Assembly (NCBI GenBank): GCA_017390585.1
Contig: JAFPBB010000077.1
Span: forward strand, 1 to 39,671
Source of the DNA: Tidjanibacter sp.
Lineage (GTDB): Bacteria; Bacteroidota; Bacteroidia; Bacteroidales; Rikenellaceae
Length of the DNA stretch: 39,671 bases
Direction: 5' to 3'
Numbering within the stretch: the first letter of the stretch is position 1; each line of letters opens with the position of its first letter. This document shows positions 15,709 to 23,698 of the stretch, one piece after another. Position numbers and translations under genes: made by a program. A model generated the notes under the pieces. The model ran no database searches. It saw nothing but the letters and a program-made list of their open reading frames with translations, and was not told the DNA's origin.

Positions 15709-18105
15709 ATGAAGAAGAGAATGAAAAAACTACTTGCAACAACTCTTGGTGTGCTGACCTTGGTCGGCTGCACCCAGAAGAGTGCGGATGTGCCCCAGCT
15801 CAATGCCAATAATATTGACGAGGTTGTGGCCGCTATGACCCTCGAAGAGAAGGCACTGTTGGTTGTTGGTACTGGTATGGCCGGTTTCAGCGCCAATAGC
15901 GCAGCCGTAGGTGTGACCCAGCAGATTGTTCCCGGTGCGGCAGGCACCACCGCAGCAATCGAGCGCCTCGGTATCCCCGCCATTGTGCTTGCCGACGGCC
16001 CCGCAGGTCTCCGTATCACCCCCATCCGCAAGGATGACCCCAATACCTACTATTGCACCGGTTTCCCCGTAGGAACCCTTCTGTCGTGTACTTGGAACAC
16101 CAACCTCGTTGAGGAGGTGGGTAAGGCTATGGGTAACGAGGTTAGGGAGTATGGCGTTGACGTGCTCTTGGCACCCGCGCTCAACATCCACCGCAACCCC
16201 TTGTGTGGCCGCAACTTCGAGTACTACTCGGAGGACCCCTATCTGGCAGGTAAAATCACCTCGGCTATGACCAAGGGTGTTCAGAGCAACGGTGTGGGCG
16301 TGTCGCTCAAGCACTTTGCTGTGAACAATCAGGAGATCAACCGCCGCGGCGTTGACGCAAGGGTGAGCCCCCGCGCTTTGAGGGAGATCTACTTGCGTGG
16401 CTTCCAGATTGCTGTCAAGGAGTCCGACCCCTGGACCATTATGAGCTCATACAACTATGTGAACGGCGTCTACACCTCGCAGTCGCGTGAGCTGTTGCGC
16501 ACCATCGCTCGTGACGAGTGGGGCTTCGACGGCTTGGTTATGACCGACTGGGGCGGTGGCGACACCCCCGCAGAGCAGATGTGGGCCGGAAACGACCTTA
16601 TTATGCCCGGCACTCCCGAGCAGTCGGCTGCTATCGTCAAGGCCGTTGAGGAGGGTAGTTTGGCTGTTGAGGACCTCGACTACTGCGTGAGGAACATCCT
16701 CGACGTTATCGTTCGCACCCCCCGCTTCGCAGGCTACGAGTATAGCAACAAACCCGACCTCAAGGCTCACGCCGAGGTTACCCGTCAGTCGGCAGCCGAG
16801 GGTATGGTTCTGCTCAAGAACGAAAACGGCGCACTTCCCTTCTGCGAGTGTGTGGAGAACGTGGCTCTCTTCGGCGCCACCTCCTACAAATTCATCGCAG
16901 GCGGCACCGGTTCGGGCGACGTAAACAAGGCCTATGTTGTTGACCTCAAGGAGGGTATGACCAACGCAGGCTACACCCTCAATGCTGGCATAAACAAATA
17001 CTACGAGAACTACATCGCCGATGAGACCCGCAAGGCTGAGGCTGCTGTGGATAAGAGCAACCCCTTCTGGCGCTTCATGGTTAAACCCAACATCGTCGAC
17101 CAGAAACTCCCCGCAAGAATTGTTAAGCAGGCTGCCAAGAGCGCCGACGTTGCAGTGCTGACCATCGGACGCAACTCGGGTGAGGGCGCAGACCGCGTAG
17201 TGGAGAACGACTTCGACCTGACCGCAGGCGAGCAGGAGCTCATCGCTCAGCTCACCGAGGCATTCCACGCCGAGGGTAAGAAGGTTGTTGTGGTTCTGAA
17301 CATCGGTGGCGTCATCGAGACTGCAAGCTGGAAGGCTCAGCCCGACGCAATTCTGCTCGCTTGGCAGGCAGGTCAGGAGGGTGGAAACACCGTTGCAGAC
17401 GTTCTCTCCGGTAGGGTTAACCCCAGCGGTAAGCTCGCAATGACCTTCCCCGTGAACTATATGGACCACGCTTCGAGCGACAACTTCCCCTGGCACTTCG
17501 TTGTTAAGCCCGAGGAGCGCTTCGCACTCTTTATGGGCACTGCCAAGAACGAGACCGGCGAGCCTCGCAAGGATATCGAGTTCTGCAACTACGAGGAGGA
17601 TGTCTATGTAGGCTACCGCTATTTCGACACATTCGACAAGGAGGTAAGCTTCCCCTTCGGCTACGGTCTTTCCTACACCTCGTTCGACTACTCGAACGCA
17701 ACCATCGAGAAGGGTAAAGGCGTGTGGAACGTCACTGTGGACGTCACCAACAGCGGCAAGGTTGCAGGTAAGGAGGTTGTGGAGATTTACCTCTCTTCGC
17801 CCGCCATCGAGGCTGGTCGTCCCGAGCAGGAACTCGTGGCATTTGCCAAGACTCAGGAGCTCGCTCCCGGTCAGACCGAGACCCTCACCCTCACCTTCGA
17901 TGCCCACTCGCTGGCTTGGTACAATGCCGACAAGAGCGCTTGGGTAATGGAGAAGGGTGACTACGTTGCCAAGGTGGGCGCATCTTCGCGCGACATCAAG
18001 GCCGAGCTTCCTTTCTCGGTTAAGAGGGCAAAGGTTGTGGAGAAAACCAACGACGTTTTGCACCTCAATGCAGAGCTTAACCTTCTCAAACCTGAGAATA
18101 AATAG
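15709..18105 (+). CDS. Glycoside hydrolase family 3 (beta-glucosidase-like) lipoprotein
   Basis: The product has 798 residues with a lipoprotein signal (LVGC). GH3 enzymes remove non-reducing-end beta-linked sugars with retention. The N-terminal TIM barrel contains LADGPAGLR, the NIHRNPLCGRNFEYYSEDP block, and SLKHFAVNNQE. The nucleophile is Asp280 in VMTDWGG. The second alpha/beta domain follows (GMVLLKNENGALP), then a C-terminal fibronectin-III-like domain (about 660-770; SFPFGYGLSYTSFDYS before it). This architecture is typical of beta-glucosidases and beta-xylosidases, and the sequence does not decide between glucose and xylose. A terminator follows 15 bp after the stop, making this the last gene of the main PUL transcript. 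Confidence 0.93.
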   Translation: MKKRMKKLLATTLGVLTLVGCTQKSADVPQLNANNIDEVVAAMTLEEKALLVVGTGMAGFSANSAAVGVTQQIVPGAAGTTAAIERLGIPAIVLADGPAGLRITPIRKDDPNTYYCTGFPVGTLLSCTWNTNLVEEVGKAMGNEVREYGVDVLLAPALNIHRNPLCGRNFEYYSEDPYLAGKITSAMTKGVQSNGVGVSLKHFAVNNQEINRRGVDARVSPRALREIYLRGFQIAVKESDPWTIMSSYNYVNGVYTSQSRELLRTIARDEWGFDGLVMTDWGGGDTPAEQMWAGNDLIMPGTPEQSAAIVKAVEEGSLAVEDLDYCVRNILDVIVRTPRFAGYEYSNKPDLKAHAEVTRQSAAEGMVLLKNENGALPFCECVENVALFGATSYKFIAGGTGSGDVNKAYVVDLKEGMTNAGYTLNAGINKYYENYIADETRKAEAAVDKSNPFWRFMVKPNIVDQKLPARIVKQAAKSADVAVLTIGRNSGEGADRVVENDFDLTAGEQELIAQLTEAFHAEGKKVVVVLNIGGVIETASWKAQPDAILLAWQAGQEGGNTVADVLSGRVNPSGKLAMTFPVNYMDHASSDNFPWHFVVKPEERFALFMGTAKNETGEPRKDIEFCNYEEDVYVGYRYFDTFDKEVSFPFGYGLSYTSFDYSNATIEKGKGVWNVTVDVTNSGKVAGKEVVEIYLSSPAIEAGRPEQELVAFAKTQELAPGQTETLTLTFDAHSLAWYNADKSAWVMEKGDYVAKVGASSRDIKAELPFSVKRAKVVEKTNDVLHLNAELNLLKPENK

Positions 18106-18120
18106 CCCGCAATATGTAAT

Positions 18121-18155
18121 CAAAAGGGCTCGACAGTAGAGCCCTTTTGATTTTT
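18121..18155 (+). terminator. Intrinsic terminator at the end of the PUL structural genes
   Basis: An 11-bp perfect stem CAAAAGGGCTC/GAGCCCTTTTG (18121-18131, 18139-18149) with loop GACAGTA is followed by ATTTTTG. It separates the GH3 gene from the regulator gene. Confidence 0.9.
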
Positions 18156-18202
18156 GTTGCCATCTTTGATGGTTCCACCCAATGCCAAACCCGCATCCGA
18201 CG

Positions 18203-21200
18203 ATGAAACGTACGCTTCTACTCTTCGCATTTCTCTGTGGCCTCACGCTGCTTGGTTGCACCCGCTCCGAGCAGGGCGAGGGGATGGAGAGCGACTTTGT
18301 GCGTATTACCGAGCGTCTCTCGAGTAGCACCATCAACGATATCGTGGAGGATAAACTCGGCTATATCTGGATTGCCACCGACCGAGGCCTTAATAAGTAC
18401 AACGGCTACGACTACCACAACTACTTCCACACCAGCAACCCCAATAGTTTGATCGACAACCAGGTCAAACACCTCTTCTGCGACTCGAGGGGTATTATCT
18501 GGGTGGGAACCCCTCTCGGCCTGTGTTACTACACCAAGGAGGACCGCTTTGAGCAGGTTGAGCTGCAATCCCCCACATCTCCTATTGCCAACATCCACGA
18601 GACGGCCCAAGGTCGCATTGTGGTGAGAAGTATGGAGTTTGTGGAGGTATTCGACTGGAACAGCGCCGAAGGGTGCCTTGTGCCGTATGGTACCCACAAG
18701 CTCGAAACACCGTTTTGCACCTCCTTCTCGGACCGAGATGGCAGTGTGTGGATTGTCTATCCCGACAGATTGATAAGGCACGATTTCGACACCCTAACAT
18801 CCTCCCCTCCTATTATGTTGGATGGGTTTGTCTCAAATGCTTTTATGCACCAAGGCAACTTCATCTACCTGACAATGTGGGATGGGACTGTGAGGTTTTT
18901 CAACACCACCACAGAGGAGTTCAAACAGCCAAATAGTTTGAAGATATTTGCGGGCGGAGTGAATGCCATTATGGATTTTTTGGGTGGGAGTCTGCTGATT
19001 TGCACCGCCGATTTGAAATACTACATTTTCAATCCCCTGGAGGATGAGTACACGCCCATCGAGGAACTCAAACACCCCGTGGTTACTCCCAATGGAGTTC
19101 TTTCGACCACTCTCATCGACTCCAAAGGAAACATCTGGTTTGGCTCCAAAGACCAAGGCATTTCGGTGCACTATACCCAGGCTAAGTATTTCAATACCAA
19201 TAGCGACTTGATTCAGGCCTTTAGCAACAAGTCGGTTGTGGGACTTGCGGAGGACTCCAAGGGAAACATCTACATTTCGACCTTCAAGGATGGTCTATGG
19301 AGGTGGAATATGGCAAGTGGCTCAATCCAGAAGATTACCATCGAGAATAAACCCAATGGCAACGGTGTTAGTCAGGGACGAATCTTCATCGACAATAGAG
19401 ATAACATATACCTGAACTACCCCTTTATTGTGGCCAAACTGCGCCAAGGTCGCAACGACAACGAGTTGGCCGTTCAGAACATCTATTTCGTTCCCTCGGG
19501 CACAGCCTACGACCTTATGTGCGATAGCCGAGGCAGGGTGTGGGCCGGCACAAACCAAGGTTCCCTCTTCCTTTTGGGCGAAAATCCCGGCCAAATAACC
19601 GAGGTGCCTATTGAGCAGGCGGAGCAAAGAAGCGCAATACTCACCCCCGAGATTGTGGAGCTCGCCGACGGACGCATTCTGGCCCTCACGCTCAATGTGG
19701 GCATAACCATCTTCGATGGCGAGAGCCTGGAGCAGACAACGGTTTTGTTCGACGATGTGCTCGACGATGTGTTCATCCCTACCGCATTCCGCATCCATAG
19801 TAATGGCGAGGTGTGGATTGGCACGCGCGGTCAGGGTCTCTTTGTCTTCAACCCCGCCGACAACACCATCAAGGCCAAGGGCGGCATCCACTGCAAGGAG
19901 ATTATGGAGATTATTGAGGTGGCGGACGGCGATTTGTGGATTTCCACAATGGAGGGCCTGAGCCATTGGGATAGCTCGAGCGATAAGTTCTACAACTACT
20001 TCACCTCCAATGGTACGGGCGGCGACCAATATAACGAATCGGTGGGCCTGCTCACCTCAAAGGGGGCGCTCCTTTTTGGTGGCACCCACGGCCTGACCTA
20101 CTTCAACCCACAGAGCGTGTCGAATAGGCGCACCGCCAACCTCTACATTGAGGACCTCTACATCAACAACACCCTGCAACACTCCTTCAGCAGTAGTGCT
20201 CTCGACCAACACATAACCGAGGCGGAGAGGATTGAGTTGCGCCACAATAGGGACGCCAATGTGGGCTTTACCTTTGCGGCCATCGACTACTGCGAGTACC
20301 CCTCCATCCACTATCGCTATCGTATGGAGGGATTCGACGAGGAGTGGATTGACTCCCGCGGCTCCCGCACAGCCTCCTATTCCAACCTCCCTGCAGGTCG
20401 CTACCGCTTTGCGGTGCAGGGTTGGAACAACGACTACTCGCAGCTTGTGGGTGAGGATAGCGTGGAGGTTGTTGTGCGTTCCCATCCGCTCCTTTCGCCC
20501 GTAATGTGCTATGGTGTCTACCCGATACTCCTATTCCTCGCCCTGGTAGCCTTCTATCAACACCGCAGGCGCAGTAAGCGCCAACGCGAGGAGATGGAGC
20601 AGGCCATTCGTGAAAAAGAGCAGGAGAAGAGGGTCAATGATATGAATATGAGCTTCTTCCTGAATATCTCCCACGAGATGCGCACCCCGCTAACGATGAT
20701 TAAGGGGCCGCTGGAGATGCTCGCCAGCGACGAGTCGATGAGTGAGGAGAACCGCAAACTCCTCGGAATGACCACCCGCAATGTCAATCGCCTGCTCCGC
20801 TTTGTGAGCCAGCTGATGGATGTGAGCAAGATTGACAATGGCAGTATGCGCCTCGAGGTGGGCTACTCGGATATCGTGGGCGTGGTCAATCAGATGGTCG
20901 ACGTCTTTGCGCTCAATGCCACCGAGAAGGGCATTACGCTGGTGCGCCACGGCTTGGAGGATAAGTATATAACGCTGATTAACGAGGATAAGATTGAGAA
21001 GATTGTCTCCAATCTGGTCACCAACGCCATAAAATTCACCCCCTCGGGAGGCCGCATCGACATCTGCTTCGATGTCATCTCCGGGGGCGAGGCCGGAGAG
21101 CTGTTTAGTGCGGCTGTGGAGCGTGGGTGCGGGACGTGGGTGAAGATTTCCGTTGCCGACACGGGCATCGGAATCCCCGCCGACAACCTCGAGAGAATCT

Positions 21201-22279
21201 TTGAACGCTACTTCCAGGTGCGCCATACGGGCAGCGCAGTGAAGAACTACGGTACGGGTATCGGACTCTACTATGCACACTCCCTCGTGGAACTCCACCA
21301 CGGATTCATTAAGGCCGAGAACCGCGACGACGACACCTCGGGTGCCCGCTTCACATTCATCATCCCCGCCGATGAGAGCGCCTATGAGGTCGATGAGCGA
21401 CGCTACGGTAAGGAGGCCAAGAGTGTCGACGTGGTATCCTCGATTGTCACCGCCTCACCCTCGTCGATGACCACCTCGGAGGAAAACCGCCAACGACTGC
21501 TCATCGTCGAAGACGAGACCGAAATGGCACGCCTACTGCGAATCCTCTTCGAGAAAGAGTATGCGGTGGTGAACGCCTACGACGCCGAGAGCGCACTCGC
21601 CTCCATCGAGGAGAGTATGCCCGATATCATTGTGAGCGATGTGGTTATGCCCGGTGTTATGGACGGCTATGCGCTCTGCCGCAAGGTGAAGGATGCTCTC
21701 CAGACGAGCCACATCCCTGTGGTGTTGCTGACGGCCAAGTGCGACGTGGGCTCGCAGGTTGAGGGCCTCGATGCGGGTGCCGACGCCTATGTGATGAAGC
21801 CTTTTGAGCCGAGCTACCTGCTGGCACTTGTGGGGTCGTTGCTCACCAATAGAGACCGCATCCGCGGTCTGCTCGGTAAGGTCACCCACACTCAGACCAT
21901 CGGCGACGAGAAAATCTCTCCCTACGATAAGGAGTTCCTCGACAGCCTCTATGGGCTGATGGAGAAGGAGCTCTCGAATCCGGAACTGAATATCAACCGT
22001 ATGATAGACGTGCTGAAGATTGGCCGCACGCGATTCTACTATAAGGTCAAGGCCCTTACGGGCGAGAGCCCCAACGTCTTTTTCCGCACCTATAAGCTCA
22101 ACCGCTCGGCAGAGTTGCTTGCGGGAGGTAAACACAGCATCTCGGAGGTGGCCGATATGATAGGCTTCTCTACCCTTTCCCACTTCTCGACGAGCTTCAA
22201 GAAGCAGTTTGGCTGCTCGCCGAGTGAGTGGATGGGTGAGCATCGCAAGGCGGAGGGCGCGGAGAGTGCCTCGGAGTAG
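18203..22279 (+). CDS. Hybrid two-component system regulator (HTCS) of the PUL
   Basis: This 1358-residue protein joins sensor, kinase, receiver and DNA-binding parts. The ATG at 18203 is preferred over 18182 because it starts directly with the export signal. Periplasmic two-bladed propeller repeats (reg_prop type; GYIWIATDRGLNKYNGYDY) fill about 40-690. A Y_Y_Y domain (about 693-746), one membrane segment (about 767-788), and a HisKA domain with phosphorylated His824 in SHEMRTPL follow. The HATPase domain shows NLVTNAIKFTPSGG, DTGIGIP and GTGIGLYYAHS. A receiver with Asp1146 (VSDVVMP) and KPF, and a C-terminal AraC helix-turn-helix (about 1250-1350), complete it. HTCS proteins sense oligosaccharides and activate adjacent susC promoters. 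The signal ends in LLGC, so it could be lipidated. A CATCTTTG box at 18161-18168 is a weak promoter candidate. Confidence 0.95.
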   Translation: MKRTLLLFAFLCGLTLLGCTRSEQGEGMESDFVRITERLSSSTINDIVEDKLGYIWIATDRGLNKYNGYDYHNYFHTSNPNSLIDNQVKHLFCDSRGIIWVGTPLGLCYYTKEDRFEQVELQSPTSPIANIHETAQGRIVVRSMEFVEVFDWNSAEGCLVPYGTHKLETPFCTSFSDRDGSVWIVYPDRLIRHDFDTLTSSPPIMLDGFVSNAFMHQGNFIYLTMWDGTVRFFNTTTEEFKQPNSLKIFAGGVNAIMDFLGGSLLICTADLKYYIFNPLEDEYTPIEELKHPVVTPNGVLSTTLIDSKGNIWFGSKDQGISVHYTQAKYFNTNSDLIQAFSNKSVVGLAEDSKGNIYISTFKDGLWRWNMASGSIQKITIENKPNGNGVSQGRIFIDNRDNIYLNYPFIVAKLRQGRNDNELAVQNIYFVPSGTAYDLMCDSRGRVWAGTNQGSLFLLGENPGQITEVPIEQAEQRSAILTPEIVELADGRILALTLNVGITIFDGESLEQTTVLFDDVLDDVFIPTAFRIHSNGEVWIGTRGQGLFVFNPADNTIKAKGGIHCKEIMEIIEVADGDLWISTMEGLSHWDSSSDKFYNYFTSNGTGGDQYNESVGLLTSKGALLFGGTHGLTYFNPQSVSNRRTANLYIEDLYINNTLQHSFSSSALDQHITEAERIELRHNRDANVGFTFAAIDYCEYPSIHYRYRMEGFDEEWIDSRGSRTASYSNLPAGRYRFAVQGWNNDYSQLVGEDSVEVVVRSHPLLSPVMCYGVYPILLFLALVAFYQHRRRSKRQREEMEQAIREKEQEKRVNDMNMSFFLNISHEMRTPLTMIKGPLEMLASDESMSEENRKLLGMTTRNVNRLLRFVSQLMDVSKIDNGSMRLEVGYSDIVGVVNQMVDVFALNATEKGITLVRHGLEDKYITLINEDKIEKIVSNLVTNAIKFTPSGGRIDICFDVISGGEAGELFSAAVERGCGTWVKISVADTGIGIPADNLERIFERYFQVRHTGSAVKNYGTGIGLYYAHSLVELHHGFIKAENRDDDTSGARFTFIIPADESAYEVDERRYGKEAKSVDVVSSIVTASPSSMTTSEENRQRLLIVEDETEMARLLRILFEKEYAVVNAYDAESALASIEESMPDIIVSDVVMPGVMDGYALCRKVKDALQTSHIPVVLLTAKCDVGSQVEGLDAGADAYVMKPFEPSYLLALVGSLLTNRDRIRGLLGKVTHTQTIGDEKISPYDKEFLDSLYGLMEKELSNPELNINRMIDVLKIGRTRFYYKVKALTGESPNVFFRTYKLNRSAELLAGGKHSISEVADMIGFSTLSHFSTSFKKQFGCSPSEWMGEHRKAEGAESASE

Positions 22280-22371
22280 GGTGCCTGCCGAGGGGGTGGA
22301 TGCCCCCCGCCGACCCAAAAGCGAAACCACTGAAACCAAGAACTATAAACCAATTAAACAGACCAACAGCT

Positions 22372-23559
22372 ATGAAAAAACTGCTACTTGTCGCCGCGAT
22401 GGCTCTGCTCTCCATCGGCGCATCGGCACAGGAACTTGCCAACTTTGTGAACGGCGGTTCGAAGAAGACAGAAATCAACGAGGACGGCACCGTGACTTTC
22501 CGCTTCGTGGCTCCCAAGGCTATCGAGGTGTTGGTTACCGGCAACTGCTTCCCCACCGAGTCCCGCGAGGTGGAGTGGAATGGTCGCCAGATGACCTTCG
22601 ATATGCCCATCCCTATGGCATTGCGTGAGGGCCCCGGCGGCGTGTGGGAGTACACCACCCCCGAGCCTCTCAAGCCCGAGCTCTACACTTATAGCTTTAT
22701 CGTTGACGGACTCAATGTCAACGACCCCTCGAACCCCATTATGCAGCGCGACGGTAACCGCTACCTCAGCGTTCTGCTCATTCCCGGTGAGGCTACCGAG
22801 AACTACTTTGAGGCCAATCAGAGAGGTAATCTGGAGAAGGTGTGGTACGACTCCAAAACCCTCGGCCTGAACCGCCGTATGTATGTCTACACCCCCTATG
22901 GTTACGACAGCGCAAAGGCCAAAAAGACCAAATACCCCGTTCTCTACCTGCTCCACGGTGGCGGTGGCGACGAGGACGCTTGGACCACTATGGGTCGTGC
23001 TTGCCAGATTCTCGACAACCTCATTGAGAAGGGTTTGGCTGTGCCTATGATTTGCGTTATGCCCAACGGCAACCCCGGTCAGCAGGCCGCACAGACCCAG
23101 CTCCTGCCCGTTAAGCAACTCGATTGGAGGGCTCCCGAGAACCAAAATCTCTACATCCACTCGCTCGTTAAGGACGTTATCCCCTACGTTGAGAGCCACT
23201 ACCGCGTGATCGCCAAACGCGACGCAAGGGCTATCGCAGGTCTCTCGATGGGTGGCGGCCACACCCTCGCCGCTTCGGGTAACTACCCCGGCACCTTCGG
23301 CTACATCATCCCTATGAGCTGCGGTGCACAGGATACCCCGGAGATGAACGAGCAACTTCAGGCTATCAAGAAAGCAGGCTATAAACTCTATCAGGTTTGC
23401 TGCGGCGACGCCGACTTCGCATACCCCGGCACCCTCGTTCTTGAGGAACTTCTCAAGCGTAACGGTCTGGAGCACACTATGTACATCAACGGTGGCGGCC
23501 ACGTTTGGAGCAACTGGCGCATCTACCTCCAGGATATCGCACCCAAGCTCTTCAAGTAG
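22372..23559 (+). CDS. Exported CE1-type esterase with N-terminal E-set domain, second copy
   Basis: The ATG at 22372 gives 395 residues with a signal peptide (about 1-20, ending ASAQ). A frame opening at 22300 would put a hydrophilic stretch before the signal and is rejected. The layout equals the 13507-14706 esterase: E-set/CBM48-like domain (about 25-130; VTFRFVAPKAIEVLVTGN), then a CE1 hydrolase. Likely triad residues are Ser292 (GLSMGGGH), Asp348 (GDADF) and His377 (GGHVW). Shared stretches (ARAIAGLSMGG, GHVW-NWR) mark them as paralogues that may prefer different acyl groups. It lies 92 bp after the HTCS gene and may be read with it. Only a weak CCCAC/GTGGG hairpin (23572-23585) without a T-run follows. 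Confidence 0.87.
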   Translation: MKKLLLVAAMALLSIGASAQELANFVNGGSKKTEINEDGTVTFRFVAPKAIEVLVTGNCFPTESREVEWNGRQMTFDMPIPMALREGPGGVWEYTTPEPLKPELYTYSFIVDGLNVNDPSNPIMQRDGNRYLSVLLIPGEATENYFEANQRGNLEKVWYDSKTLGLNRRMYVYTPYGYDSAKAKKTKYPVLYLLHGGGGDEDAWTTMGRACQILDNLIEKGLAVPMICVMPNGNPGQQAAQTQLLPVKQLDWRAPENQNLYIHSLVKDVIPYVESHYRVIAKRDARAIAGLSMGGGHTLAASGNYPGTFGYIIPMSCGAQDTPEMNEQLQAIKKAGYKLYQVCCGDADFAYPGTLVLEELLKRNGLEHTMYINGGGHVWSNWRIYLQDIAPKLFK

Positions 23560-23601
23560 CACCCCACTACCCACAGAGGTGGGCGTAGACTCTTTGTGAG
23601 G

Positions 23602-23671
23602 GTTTTGTCGGTGGAAGTTGGCGGATATATGAAAAATAATCGTATATTTGCTAACGACTTACCGACAAAAC
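23602..23671 (+). promoter_or_regulatory. Promoter enclosed by 11-bp inverted repeats (possible invertible promoter)
   Basis: GTTTTGTCGGT (23602-23612) and ACCGACAAAAC (23661-23671) are perfect inverted repeats, extendable to 13 of 14 matches. The 48 bp between them contains TATATTTG (23643-23650), a perfect TAnnTTTG box directed at the downstream lipoprotein, with TTG at 23618-23620 22 bp before it. Inversion would turn the promoter away from the gene. Confidence 0.5.
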
Positions 23672-23698
23672 TCTTATTTTTATCCATAATTACCTATT

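Noticed and set aside
16447-18336. Open frame of 629 codons on the minus strand
   Set aside because: It is antisense to the GH3 gene, crosses the terminator at 18121-18155, and its composition is that of a shadow frame.
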